Below are positions 15,970 through 24,855 of a stretch of DNA of 46,113 bases, piece by piece. The translations under genes were made by a program, and so were the position numbers. The stretch spans positions 1 to 46,113 of the forward strand of contig DATMQA010000201.1 in NCBI GenBank assembly GCA_035566895.1, given 5' to 3'. Within the stretch, counting starts at the first letter, position 1, and each line of letters starts with the position of its first letter. The notes under the pieces are model-generated. The model was not told the DNA's origin. It ran no database searches and saw only the letters and a list, made by a program, of their open reading frames with translations. This DNA comes from DATMQA01 sp035566895 (GTDB lineage Bacteria; Verrucomicrobiota; Verrucomicrobiia; Limisphaerales; UBA8199).

Positions 15970-18024
15970 CTATTTCCGGCTTCCGTCGCCGCTCGCCGTA
16001 GTTCCGCTTTCTTTCAGCACATACGCCATCAGCCGTCGCACGCGCAAGCAGCCCACCAGCTTCCGGCCCTCCTTGCGCTCGACCACCGGCAACGTCTTTA
16101 GCCGATACTCCCGCATCGTCGTGGCCGCCACCGCGCAATCATCATCCACCGCCACCACGACCGGATTCCGGGTCATAATTTCACTCACCGGGGTCTTCGG
16201 GTCCGAGTGGCTATTGTTGGTCTGGCCACGTAGCAGGTCCGTGATGGTGACCACTCCTTCGAGGGTCTGGCCATCGCTCGAGACGAAGAAGAATTCGTGG
16301 CCGCGCTCCACAAAGGCCTGGCCCACTTCGCGCATGGTGGCCTCGGGCTTCAAGAGCGGCTGCGGCACCGGCTCCATCAACTCCTTCAGCGTCGTGCGCT
16401 TCAGCAAATCATACACCTGCGGCCGGTCCTTCCAGACATCCACTGCCCGGCGATTGAGCGTTTGCGCCAGCGCTTCCTTCAGCGGCGCGAGCGCCCCGGA
16501 CATCTGCGCGAAAACATTCCTGCCCATCACCAGCACCTCGACCGGCGTGCGCGCGCGAATCGACATCACCCGCGGTCGATTGCCGATCAGCGCTCGCTCC
16601 CCAAAAAACGACCCTGCGCCCAACACCGCCACTACTTCCCCATCCGAACCGTTGGTGGCCCGCACTACCTCGACCTCGCCCTTTTCCAACACGTAGAAAT
16701 TTGTGGGCGGCTCGCCCTGGCGGAAAATGAACTCGCCCGCGTTATAATGCGCGTGCGAGACCCGGTCGGTTTGCTCGATTCGAACGTGAGCCAGGTCGCG
16801 CGGAAACAGCAGCAACGAAGCCCAATCGAATCCTACCTGGAACCGCCGCCCCCACGTCGGCAGTTTGAAAAGATAGACGCCCCGCCAGACGAACCACGCC
16901 AGAAATCCCGACAGATGCAGCCCAAACAGGTCCGCTACCGCTTTGTGTCCGCCAATCGAACACAGCTCCCCGAGCAGTTTGAACTGAAACGGCCGGGTCG
17001 GCTGCCCTTTGAGCACCCGCACGATATTCTGTGCGCATTGCCGGCCCTGCCGTTCGGCGAATTGCCCGGTGGTCGGAGACGGCTCCCCGTTTCGAGCATT
17101 GATAATGCAGGCGCAATCTCCAATCGCCCAGACGTTATTCATCCCTTTGAGCCGCATGTCCGGTTCAGCCAGCAACCGCCCTTTTTCCTTGGACGCCGCC
17201 AGCCCGGCTACCACCGGCGCCGGCGCGCTGCCAATCGTGCATACAATCGTGCCGCCCTTGAGGCACTGCCCGCCCTCCAGGGTGACTCCTTCGGGCGTTG
17301 CCGAATTTACCCGCGCGTTCAGAACCATCTGCACGCCGGCGGCTTCCATTTTCTTGCGCGCGAACTCCCGCAGCTCGGGGCTGATCTCGGGCAGGATTTG
17401 GTCCCGCGAATGAATCAGCACCACCTTGACGTCTTCGACCTTCCAATTGCGGAAATAACGCGCGCTGTCCCGCAGCAAATCATTTATTTCTCCGGCTGCC
17501 TCCACGCCGCTGTAACCGCCGCCGACCACCAGCACGGTCAGGTATTGGTTGCGCCGCTCCGGCTGGGAGGCAACCTCCGCCCGCTCCATCTGGGTCATGA
17601 TATGCGAGCGCAACGCCGCCGCGTCGGCCACCGTCTTGAGCGGGAAGGAGTGGTCGGCCATTCCCGGCACGACGTTCAGGTTGGTGACGCTCCCGCAAGC
17701 GATGACAAGGTGGTCATAGCGCATCCGGGTGCCCTGGCCGTCTTCGGCTTGATACTCGATCTCGCTCTTGGCCAAATCAATCGCCCGAACCTCCTCGGTT
17801 CGACAAAACGATTTCGGCAGCAGTTGCCGCAACGGCACGATAACGTCCAGCGAGTTGATCGAAGACCCAACCACTTCGGCCAGCAGCGGGCTGAACACCA
17901 GGTGATTCTGGCGGTCGAACAGGACCACGTCGGCTTCGCTGCCCGCGAGCTCGCGGGCGAGCGTTTCAGCGCATTTGACCCCGCCAAAGCCTCCGCCGAC
18001 GATAATAATTCGTTTCTTATCCAT
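15970..18024 (-). CDS. NDH-2 NADH dehydrogenase fused to cNMP-binding and CBS domains
   Basis: A 684-residue fusion. Residues 4-410 are a type II NADH:quinone oxidoreductase: FAD dinucleotide motif VGGGFGG (9-15), NADH motif VVGGGYSGVEAAGE (166-179) and the FAD-contact NVWAIGDCA (297-305). Residues ~425-515 form a cyclic-nucleotide-binding domain with an intact phosphate-binding cassette (FFGERALIGNRPRVMSIRA, 473-491). Residues ~545-672 are two CBS motifs (LKELMEPVP and VSEIMTRNP). NDH-2 passes electrons from NADH to quinone at the membrane; the added domains suggest control by cNMP and adenine nucleotides. I start at ATG 18024 (MDKKRIIIVGGGFGG); the upstream 31 codons are translated tandem repeat. 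It converges on the preceding isomerase gene. Confidence 0.88.
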   Translation of the reverse strand: MDKKRIIIVGGGFGGVKCAETLARELAGSEADVVLFDRQNHLVFSPLLAEVVGSSINSLDVIVPLRQLLPKSFCRTEEVRAIDLAKSEIEYQAEDGQGTRMRYDHLVIACGSVTNLNVVPGMADHSFPLKTVADAAALRSHIMTQMERAEVASQPERRNQYLTVLVVGGGYSGVEAAGEINDLLRDSARYFRNWKVEDVKVVLIHSRDQILPEISPELREFARKKMEAAGVQMVLNARVNSATPEGVTLEGGQCLKGGTIVCTIGSAPAPVVAGLAASKEKGRLLAEPDMRLKGMNNVWAIGDCACIINARNGEPSPTTGQFAERQGRQCAQNIVRVLKGQPTRPFQFKLLGELCSIGGHKAVADLFGLHLSGFLAWFVWRGVYLFKLPTWGRRFQVGFDWASLLLFPRDLAHVRIEQTDRVSHAHYNAGEFIFRQGEPPTNFYVLEKGEVEVVRATNGSDGEVVAVLGAGSFFGERALIGNRPRVMSIRARTPVEVLVMGRNVFAQMSGALAPLKEALAQTLNRRAVDVWKDRPQVYDLLKRTTLKELMEPVPQPLLKPEATMREVGQAFVERGHEFFFVSSDGQTLEGVVTITDLLRGQTNNSHSDPKTPVSEIMTRNPVVVAVDDDCAVAATTMREYRLKTLPVVERKEGRKLVGCLRVRRLMAYVLKESGTTASGDGSRK

Positions 18025-18067
18025 GTGTCCGTGTTTCGACGGCCTTCCCGATAACCGGAATATAACA

Positions 18068-18102
18068 CCAAACGCCAAACGCCAAACGCCAAACACCAAA
18101 TC
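18068..18102. repeat. Tandem 7-mer repeat (CCAAACG type)
   Basis: Five consecutive 7-base units: CCAAACG at 18068, 18075 and 18082, then CCAAACA and CCAAATC. It lies immediately upstream of the NDH-2 start. The same words reappear in less regular form at 18165-18220, at 25291-25314 and at 34430-34492. Confidence 0.85.
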
Positions 18103-18899
18103 CCATCCCAAGCTCAAAGGGAGCGTAGGGGGTGCAACCTACCAGCGCCTACCCCAAGGGAAAAACACCAAACACCAAATTCCAAGCTCCAGAAAAACAC
18201 CAAACTCCAAAACTTCAAAAAGGCGTGGGTATGTTGGAGCCTAACCTACCAGCGCCTACCAGGACCTACCAGGACCTACCACCACCTACCGTACGGCTAC
18301 CGCCACCTACCGTAAAGCGACGGCGAGCTACCGTAGACAGACCACCGCCGGTAGCACGGCTACCGGGCGACAGGGGTCCAAAGTCAAAGGTCCAAGGTCC
18401 AAAGTCACGGACCCCGAGACCACAGGACCACGGACCACGGACTACAGTTGGCAGAAAGAGCGCGCGCGCACACTATGTGTTTTTTACCCGTGCAGTCGTG
18501 CCAGAGCCCTGTTTACCGAGGTTTTTGCATTTTTGTAGTCGTGCCAAAGCCGTGTCAGGTCGGCGGGAGGATGATGGATTAATTGATTGATGGATGATGG
18601 AGGGCCAGAGCGGCAATGCGTGTGAGCCCGCGCGCGCACACATAGTGTAAAAATGCCGTCCCATCGTCCCAAGCCGCCATTTACCGATGTTTTTGCGTAA
18701 AACTACCGTCCCAAAAGGGTCCCAAAGCCGTCCCAAGGACCTATTTACCGATGTTTTTGCCGTCCCAAAGGCGCGCCATGCGGTGGCAGAGCCGTATTTA
18801 CCAGGTGATTTTGAAACAAGCGTCTTTGGAATTTTGAATTTTCGTGCGGTGTGGGACCGTGACGAATCGCACGTGTCCCCTGACCTTTCGCTATCCACC
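18103..18899. other. Repeat-packed non-coding region
   Basis: No gene recognised in ~0.8 kb. It contains CCTACCA-type units (18131-18147, 18243-18315), GGTCCAA/GGACCAC-type units (18376-18445), paired GC-alternating tracts with ACACTATGTGT and its reverse complement (18461-18480 and 18631-18649), and four dispersed copies of the longer repeat listed separately at 18512-18813. Confidence 0.7.
18512..18813. repeat. Four dispersed copies of TTTACCGATGTTTTTGC
   Basis: Copies at 18512-18528 (one mismatch), 18679-18696 and 18743-18760 (identical over 18 bases) and a degenerate fourth at 18796-18813. Each is preceded by a related GCC(A)AGCC- or GTCCCAAG-type word, so the true unit is longer, about 30-35 bases. 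Spacing is irregular (about 167, 64 and 53 bases), unlike a CRISPR array. Confidence 0.7.
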
Positions 18900-19007
18900 G
18901 TAGCAGCCGGCGCCAGGAGGCTCTGATTTCGGCCCTGAGTTTCGCGCCCAGGGAATGGAAGGACCGACGGAAGAAAGGATCAGAGCCTCCTGGGCGTCGG
19001 CTGCTAC
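18900..19007. mobile_element. MITE-like element with ~27-bp terminal inverted repeats
   Basis: The left arm at 18900-18926 (GTAGCAGCCGGCGCCAGGAG then GCTCTGA) is the near-perfect reverse complement of the right arm at 18980-19007, with one substitution and one single-base indel. The 53-base core has no coding potential. Short non-coding DNA with long terminal inverted repeats fits a MITE or a REP-type palindromic element. No flanking target duplication is obvious. Confidence 0.65.
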
Positions 19008-19128
19008 AATTGAAAGAATGGCGGTTTGGCAACGCATACCACATGTTGAAAAGTAAACGCCACCACCAGAGCACCATACGCATGGTATTTGCCCATTCGC
19101 GGTTCGCGGTTGCCTCGTGCAACCGAAG

Positions 19129-19848
19129 ATGAGAATCTGGCGCGTGCAAGTAAACCGGAAGGCGCCCAATGCCAAAGCTCGAGCCTTGCTCAAAAAATTG
19201 CAGGCCCTGGCTGAGCGGGGCATCGATGGCGAGAGAATCTCCGCGCAGAAGAAAATTGCCCGGCTCCGAGCACGATTCGATTTCACTGTGCCGGCCCCCG
19301 ACGAAACACCGGATCTTTTCTCCGGCAGCTTCAAGCGCTCCAAGACGGCAAGGCCCATTTACTCCTTTGCAGCCGATGAATTTGACGTGGCTAATTCCGT
19401 GAAGTGGGCGATCGAAACGACCACGAAGATCCCGTGCGTCTATCGCGGCGGCGAGCTGCTGGGCGAGGCCAACCCCACGACGGCGCGGAGGCTGAGGGGC
19501 ATCGCTGGCCACATCGCCCAAAGTTTCCGCGCGCTGCTGGCTCAATTCAACGGGGTGAGCGGCGTGCAAGCGAATGACCGGGCAGCTTTTGTCATGGGTT
19601 TGTATGATGGAATGATGAATGAAACGCGGACGGTTGGGCAGCGCCTCCCGAGCCGCCCTGAGCGGAAGAAGACGTCCAAGGGCAGCAAAAGCGCCACTGC
19701 CGCCGGCTCAGTGCTTCACGTCCATCCGTACACCGTCGCCGTTAGCCTCGGCAGACAAATCCGGTTCGCCGTGCCTTTGGAACAAATTGCCGCCGAATTG
19801 CAGGCGGTTACGCAGAAGCACCTGGCGCAAAGCGCGGAGACAGCCTGA
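19129..19848 (+). CDS. DUF2786/DUF7168-like protein
   Basis: A 239-residue protein of uncertain function. The N-terminal helix pair (KARALLKKLQALAERGIDGE then RISAQKKIARLRARFDF) resembles DUF2786. The middle (EFDVANSVKWAIETTTKIPC and LRGIAGHIAQSFRALLAQFN) resembles the DUF7168-type domain often joined to it, with no recognised catalytic motif. A basic linker (RPERKKTSKGSKS) leads to a short C-terminal domain. Such proteins are common on phages and plasmids but are not characterised. I use ATG 19129; GTG 19117 would add four residues. It sits alone between the MITE-like element and decayed sequence. Confidence 0.6.
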   Translation: MRIWRVQVNRKAPNAKARALLKKLQALAERGIDGERISAQKKIARLRARFDFTVPAPDETPDLFSGSFKRSKTARPIYSFAADEFDVANSVKWAIETTTKIPCVYRGGELLGEANPTTARRLRGIAGHIAQSFRALLAQFNGVSGVQANDRAAFVMGLYDGMMNETRTVGQRLPSRPERKKTSKGSKSATAAGSVLHVHPYTVAVSLGRQIRFAVPLEQIAAELQAVTQKHLAQSAETA

Positions 19849-20323
19849 CATGGAACGGGCAAAGAACCTAAACGCTAATCGTCGCTCATCGCCCTGACCC
19901 GATTAGATTCTAAGGCCAAAAATCTGGTAAAATTATCTCTCAGATATTTCAAACGGTGCCGGGTTCTGACTGGAACTGAAAAATTTCAAATATCTTTGGC
20001 TAGCTTTTAATTGCGGTTGGTTCCGAGGCGGGCAGGGCCAGGAGGAGGAGAACGGGTTGATTATTTCGAGGACGTCACGTCGCCGGCGTTTCGGCGAGCA
20101 ATTTCTTCACGCCCGACTCGACGTGGCCAGGCTGCAGGCCGACGATGCGCACGATGCCTTTGCGGTCAACAATCGCGTAGGTGGGGTGATTTCTTTCCCG
20201 CTCGCGCCGCGGCAGTTCCGTGCTATGTTTCCGGGCTCGAAAAGGGCGTCCCAAACGCTCCGGCACGAAACAGCCTTAAACCCAAGGCGTTACGGTCGAG
20301 CGCCGAACCTGGAATTTTGAACA
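19849..20323. other. Intergenic region with a thioredoxin-like remnant
   Basis: AT-richer than its surroundings to about 20010. The only recognisable protein sequence is the minus-strand fragment at 20075-20266, listed separately. Confidence 0.5.
20075..20266 (-). pseudogene. Redoxin/TlpA-like C-terminal remnant
   Basis: The 63-residue frame ends with HPTYAIVDRKGIVRIVGLQP and GHVESGVKKLLAE, the conserved last strand and helix of thioredoxin-fold redoxins (family pattern: P-T-x-x-x-I-D-x-x-G-x-I). The CxxC active site and the first two thirds of the domain are absent and cannot be found upstream in any frame I checked. It is best read as the tail of a lost gene. Confidence 0.5.
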
Positions 20324-21553
20324 TTGAAACTGCAGAACGAACGATGGGTGCTCCTGCTCCTGGCAGCGATCCAATTTGCCATAAACCTGGATTTTTTGAT
20401 CATCCTGCCGCTGGGCCCTCAATACATGCGCGTCCTGCATATCACCCCGGCCCAGTTCAACTTAATCGTTGCCGCATACGCGATTGCGGCCGGAGTCTCC
20501 GGGATCGCCGCTGGGTTTTTGCTCGATCGTTTTGATCGCAAGACGGCACTCCTCTGGCTCTTTCTGGGGTTCGCCACCGGAACTCTTTTGTGCGCGCTGG
20601 CCCCCACCTACCACCTTCTCCTGGCCGCGCGCGCCCTGGCGGGCACTTTCGGCGGCGTGACGGGCGCTCTGATCCTCGCCATTGTCGGCGATGTCATCCC
20701 GGAACACCGCCGCGGGGCGGCGACGGGCCTAGTGATGTCTGCCTTCTCCGTCGCCTCGATTCTCGGCGTGCCGCTGGGGCTTGTGCTCGCTTCGTATTTC
20801 AACTGGCATGTGCCGTTCTACGTCATTGCCGGGATCAGTGTGCCGATTCTCATGGCCGTGTTCCGGTCGGTACCCGCGCTGCGCAGCCATCTGGAGCACG
20901 CCGGTGACCAGCATCCCGCTGCGCGGATGCTGGCGGTCCTCATGGAGCCGAACCATCAAATGGCCTTTGTTTTTATGATGGTGCTCACCTGCGCCGGCTT
21001 TACCATCTTTCCCACCCTGGCCACCTTCATGGTGTACAACGTGGGATTGACCGAGAAGCAACTACCCTTCATCTATTTGACCGGCGGCTTATGCACGCTC
21101 TTTAGCATGAACTGGATAGGACGCTGGGCCGACCGCGCCGGCAAACTGCGCGTCTTCACGCTGATGTCCCTGGCCGCTTCCATTCCCATCACCTCCCTCA
21201 CCAATCTACCGCGGGTTCCCCTGCCCGTCGCGCTGACGGTTTCGACGCTGCTCATGATCTGCATGTCCGGCCGGTTTGTGCCGGCCATGGCCATGATGAC
21301 GGCGACGGTCGAATCGCGTTATCGCGGCGGTTTCATGAGCGTCAATTCGTCGGTCCAACAATTCTCCTGCGGCCTCGCCGCCTGGCTCAGCGGGCGCATC
21401 ATCGGCCAGGGGCCAAACCAGGAAATCACCCATTACCCCGCTGCGGGCCTGGTTTCGTTAGCGTGTGTGCTCGTCTGCATCTGGCTCGCGCGGTTCCTCC
21501 GGCCCGCCCCCGGGGAGTTGTCCAATGCGCCCGTATTCGCCGAACCGGCTTGA
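20324..21553 (+). CDS. Major facilitator superfamily transporter
   Basis: A 409-residue, strongly hydrophobic protein with about 12 predicted membrane helices. The signature loop between helices 2 and 3 is present as GFLLDRFDRKTALL (D-R-x-x-R/K), and its pseudo-repeat in the second half is GRWADRAGKLRVF. The family moves small molecules across the inner membrane by proton symport or antiport; the DHA1-like pattern (GDVIPEHRRGAATGLVMSAF) suggests drug or sugar efflux but the substrate cannot be read. Translation appears to start at TTG 20324, because no in-frame ATG or GTG precedes the first helix. Confidence 0.88.
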   Translation: MKLQNERWVLLLLAAIQFAINLDFLIILPLGPQYMRVLHITPAQFNLIVAAYAIAAGVSGIAAGFLLDRFDRKTALLWLFLGFATGTLLCALAPTYHLLLAARALAGTFGGVTGALILAIVGDVIPEHRRGAATGLVMSAFSVASILGVPLGLVLASYFNWHVPFYVIAGISVPILMAVFRSVPALRSHLEHAGDQHPAARMLAVLMEPNHQMAFVFMMVLTCAGFTIFPTLATFMVYNVGLTEKQLPFIYLTGGLCTLFSMNWIGRWADRAGKLRVFTLMSLAASIPITSLTNLPRVPLPVALTVSTLLMICMSGRFVPAMAMMTATVESRYRGGFMSVNSSVQQFSCGLAAWLSGRIIGQGPNQEITHYPAAGLVSLACVLVCIWLARFLRPAPGELSNAPVFAEPA

Positions 21554-21590
21554 GTCCTGCCGGGAGGGAGGCTCCAAGCTTCAAGGACTA

Positions 21591-21800
21591 TGGACCACGG
21601 ACCACAGTTCACGGCTCATTCTAAGTTTGTTGGGCGGCGCCTTTCTGCTGGCGGCCGCGGGTTGTGAAATCGAGCCACCCCATATCAAAAGCGGGTCTAA
21701 CCCTATGCTCCGTTTCTCGCTAAGCGGCTCCTATTTCCCCGGATTGGCCACGCCGATCGCGCCACAGGCAAGCCGGGCCCCGGCGTTCCCTACCGGTTGA
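21591..21800 (+). pseudogene. Lipoprotein-like remnant without a start
   Basis: One frame reads SRLILSLLGGAFLLAAAGCE, a lipoprotein signal ending in an LAAAGC lipobox, followed by about 40 residues and a stop inside the 3' end of the convergent sodC gene. The upstream part that should hold the start codon is replaced by a GGACCAC repeat (21594-21607). It looks like a small lipoprotein gene damaged by the repeat, or a chance frame. Confidence 0.3.
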
Positions 21801-22282
21801 CTGCCGTCATCGGGTTTGGCGTGCACAATCACTCCGTGTCCCACAATCGGGTTCATCGGTCCTTGAATGGAAATGTTCTTCACTATGATTTCGTAATGGG
21901 CCTTACCCTGGTCGTCGGCCTGCACGTTGCCCAGGTCGCCCGCGTGCCGGTTCTCGCTGTCGGGCAGGCCGTGCTGATGGCCCTCCGGGTTGTAGTGGCT
22001 GCCGGCGCTCATGCCATCCGGGGCGGAGCAGTCGCCGTATTGATGAATGTGGAAGGCGTGTTTTTGTCCAGGGGTCAGCCCCTCGAGGTCCGCGACCACT
22101 TTGACCGAGTCGCCCTCCTGGGTGAAGCGGACCACGCCTTTACAGTGCTGCCCCGCAGTCGGCGACAACACGGCGACAGCTTGCGGTGTCGCGGGGCTGT
22201 CAGCGCCCCACGAGCCGGCGATTGAAACGGACCAGACGAGCGATGCAGTCAGGATTGCAGGCAAGGTTTTCATAGTAATCAT
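21731..22282 (-). CDS. sodC: Cu/Zn superoxide dismutase
   Basis: A 183-residue periplasmic enzyme that converts superoxide to oxygen and peroxide. A signal peptide covers roughly residues 1-26 (TLPAILTASLVWSVSIAGSW). The copper/zinc ligands are in place: HAFHIHQYGDCS (two Cu His and the disulfide Cys), SHYNPEGHQHG (bridging and zinc His), RHAGDLGN (zinc His/Asp) and GHGVIVHAKPDD (last copper His). The second disulfide Cys is in RLACGAIG. ATG 22282 is used; ATG 22273 would be nearly equivalent. The gene stands alone and converges on the MFS transporter. Confidence 0.95.
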   Translation of the reverse strand: MITMKTLPAILTASLVWSVSIAGSWGADSPATPQAVAVLSPTAGQHCKGVVRFTQEGDSVKVVADLEGLTPGQKHAFHIHQYGDCSAPDGMSAGSHYNPEGHQHGLPDSENRHAGDLGNVQADDQGKAHYEIIVKNISIQGPMNPIVGHGVIVHAKPDDGSQPVGNAGARLACGAIGVANPGK

Positions 22283-22776
22283 TCGCGATTAAAAAACATG
22301 CTGGGAACCACCCTAAAATAGCCGCCTTCCTGCTGTAGTCAAGGCGCCCATTTCTTTCCCAACTCGGCAAGGCGGCCCCTTTTGAGGTGTCAGGAGATTC
22401 CCCGACAAGATTTCTCTGTTCTTCCTGACTGTCCGGAACCGGGCCGGCGACCTAATCTCACCGCGTTATCCGGATTGGCGGCAGCGGGGAACAAGTCAGC
22501 CAGTCGCGGAGGCCAGTTCAGATCAGAAGCGAACAACTGAATGAATAAGATGTGCGGACGGCAAGCAGCAGTGATTTTACTTTTAGCACGGAGAACAGAG
22601 GGTCGGTTGGGAGAAAACCCGGCGTCTCGAGGCAGCTTCCCTTTCAGGGGGTTTGAGGAAGCCTTCGCAGACGTCGGGTCCTCCACCCGCCAACCGCGGG
22701 AACTGACGGTCGAACTGATTCCAGTACGGTGGGGACCCAAGGTCGGATGGGCCAAAACCATACAGGTCTCTCGGAT
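22283..22776. other. Intergenic, no gene recognised
   Basis: ~490 bases upstream of two divergent genes (sodC leftward, the 22777 gene rightward). I see no repeat, hairpin with T tract or recognisable promoter box. Confidence 0.45.
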
Positions 22777-23394
22777 ATGACGTCCGATCCTGGTAACAAA
22801 GGGGCTTTATCTCCACGCTTTTGCCTGTGCCCCGAACGGGCGCCAGAAGCCTCCCGGCCGGAGCTCTGCCTGAACGTGCTGGTGCTCTATCAGGACGCCC
22901 AAACCCGGCAATGGGCGGGAGAGGTTTGCGAACGCGTGGCGGGCCTTATCAGCCATGACGCCGTGCGGACCACATGGTGGAAAATGCGCGATTTGAGCCA
23001 ACCCGCAGTCCTGGCCGGGGCTGTTTCCACCGCAATGCGCGCGGATATCATTTTCACGGCCATCCATGCGGCAGAGGGTTTTCCACTGGCTTTCTATGTG
23101 TGGGTGGACTCCTGGCTACCACACCGGCCCCAAGGCACCGGCGCTTTGGTAGCCCTGATCGGCCTGCCTGAACGGATGCTTCCCCAAATGGATCGCGGGC
23201 GGGATTACTTGCGCGCCGTCGCCCGGAAAGGCCGCTTGGATTTCCTAATCGAGGAACGAAGGCTGTTGCCCGTAGCCCCAGTCCCGAGTCCCAATTCTTC
23301 CAAAAGCAAGCCGCCGCGCGTCTCGACGGCGAGCGCGACTCTGGTAACTCAGCCTTGGCCCCTGGCCGACCGAGCTTGCGCTTCTGAGGCCTGA
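22777..23394 (+). CDS. Hypothetical protein, verrucomicrobial type
   Basis: A 205-residue soluble protein of unknown function. It has an alternating strand-helix pattern: LNVLVLYQDAQTRQWAGEVC, then WKMRDLSQPAVL, ADIIFTAIHAAEG, LAFYVWVDSWL and GALVALIGLPER. The pattern suggests a flavodoxin- or receiver-like alpha/beta fold, but the phospho-acceptor and metal residues of receivers are not evident. The C-terminal 40 residues are low complexity. I use ATG 22777 (MTSDPGNKG); an earlier start at 22729 is possible. Confidence 0.6.
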   Translation: MTSDPGNKGALSPRFCLCPERAPEASRPELCLNVLVLYQDAQTRQWAGEVCERVAGLISHDAVRTTWWKMRDLSQPAVLAGAVSTAMRADIIFTAIHAAEGFPLAFYVWVDSWLPHRPQGTGALVALIGLPERMLPQMDRGRDYLRAVARKGRLDFLIEERRLLPVAPVPSPNSSKSKPPRVSTASATLVTQPWPLADRACASEA

Positions 23395-23476
23395 TTTCCG
23401 GCCTCTGACGGCATTACTTCGGATTCCGTGGGAACAAGCGCAGGTCGGGTTCCAGTATCGGCATCCGTGGAGCCAA

Positions 23477-24541
23477 TCAGGCTACAGTGATGTCCTTGCT
23501 TAAATAGACATCCTGAACCGCATTCAAGAGTGCGATGCCCTCCTTCATCGGGCGCTGGAAGGCCTTCCGGCCGGAAATCAGACCCATGCCTCCGGCGCGC
23601 TTGTTGATGACGGCCGTGGTGACGGCATTGGCCAAATCGCCCGCGCCCTTGGATTCGCCGCCGCTATTGATGAGCCCCGCTCGCCCCATATAGCAGTTAG
23701 CCACCTGATAGCGGCAAAGGTCGATTGGATGGTCGCTCGCCAGCTCGGTGTACATACGCTCGTCATATTTGCCATAGCTGGAACCGGGGGGGTTCAACGC
23801 TTTGAATCCACCATTATTTTCCGGGAGCTTCTGCTTGATGATGTCCGCCTGGATCGTCACGCCCAGGTGATTCGCCTGACCCGTCAGGTCGGCAGCAACG
23901 TGATAATCCTTGTCCTTCTTGAACGCGCTGTTGCGCAGGTAGCACCACAGCACGGTCGCCATTCCCATCTCGTGCGCCAGCGCGAAGGCCTGCGCCACCT
24001 CCACGATCTGCCGCCCGCTCTGGTCGGACCCGAAATAAATCGTGGCCCCGACGGCCGCCGCGCCCATGTCGGCCGCCTCTTTCACCGTGCCGAACAAGAT
24101 CTGATCGAACTTGTTCGGGTAGGTCATTAGCTCGTTATGGTTGATTTTTACCAGGAACGGAATCTTGTGCACGTACTTGCGCGCGACAGCCCCCAGCACC
24201 CCGTAAGTCGAAGCTACCGCGTTGCAGCCGCCCTCGACCGCCAGCCGCACGATATTCTCCGGGTCAAAATAATCCGGGTTCTTCGCAAAGCTCGCCCCGC
24301 CGGAATGCTCGATGCCCTGGTCCACCGGCAGAATCGACAGGTAGCCCGTCCCGCCCAATCGGCCATGGCCGAGCATTCGCTGCAGATTGCACAGCACGCG
24401 GTTGTTCCGGTCGGTCACGGCGTACAGGCGGTCCAGCGTATCCGGTCCCGGCAGGTGCAGGCGCTCCTTCGGAATTTTCGGGTTCTTGAAATTCAACAGA
24501 GAATCGGCTTTATCGCCGAGCAGTTTTGCAATCGCAGTCAT
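23477..24541 (-). CDS. fbaB: Class I fructose-bisphosphate aldolase (FbaB/DhnA type)
   Basis: A 354-residue aldolase that cleaves fructose 1,6-bisphosphate into two triose phosphates through a Schiff base. Family motifs: LSILPVDQGIEHSGGASFAK, the strand IPFLVKINHNELMTYP, GAAAVGATIYFGS, the C-terminal phosphate-binding region INSGGESKG and GGMGLISGRKAFQRP. The length fits the archaeal-type class I family found in many bacteria, not the class II zinc enzyme. It acts in central glycolysis/gluconeogenesis in the cytoplasm. It is a single-gene unit as far as the spacing shows, with ~310 bases before the next gene on the same strand. Confidence 0.92.
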   Translation of the reverse strand: MTAIAKLLGDKADSLLNFKNPKIPKERLHLPGPDTLDRLYAVTDRNNRVLCNLQRMLGHGRLGGTGYLSILPVDQGIEHSGGASFAKNPDYFDPENIVRLAVEGGCNAVASTYGVLGAVARKYVHKIPFLVKINHNELMTYPNKFDQILFGTVKEAADMGAAAVGATIYFGSDQSGRQIVEVAQAFALAHEMGMATVLWCYLRNSAFKKDKDYHVAADLTGQANHLGVTIQADIIKQKLPENNGGFKALNPPGSSYGKYDERMYTELASDHPIDLCRYQVANCYMGRAGLINSGGESKGAGDLANAVTTAVINKRAGGMGLISGRKAFQRPMKEGIALLNAVQDVYLSKDITVA

Positions 24542-24855
24542 AGTCTTTCCAGTTTTTCGTTTTCAGTTCATGTTCAAAGCCGGTCCATAGCCGGCAGCCA
24601 ACGCATCCGAAGATGTGCCAGCCCGGCAGAAAACAGCGGGCGGATATTAGCGGGTGCTCCCTTCCAACGCTACTGCCAATTGCGCTTTTTCGAATGGTAT
24701 ACCCCGGCCTTCTGCATCGCATTAACGGTCTTTGATCGAACTCACCTCCAGCGCAATAAGGCTCAACAATGGTCCCTGGCCGGTCACCTTGCTGCCGGTA
24801 ACGAAAACTGAACCAGGTGAAAATGGGCGGAGGTCTCCCCTGGTGTGGGCTGTCC
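24542..24855. other. Intergenic, no gene recognised
   Basis: 314 bases between the thioesterase stop and the aldolase start, both on the minus strand. No clear hairpin terminator, repeat or promoter box stands out. Confidence 0.45.

Noticed and set aside
16297..18054. 585-codon rightward open frame opposite the NDH-2 gene
   Set aside because: It is the complement of a protein with clear motifs; the frame has no family features of its own.
18512..18813. CRISPR array
   Set aside because: Repeats are only four, diverged and irregularly spaced, and there are no cas genes.
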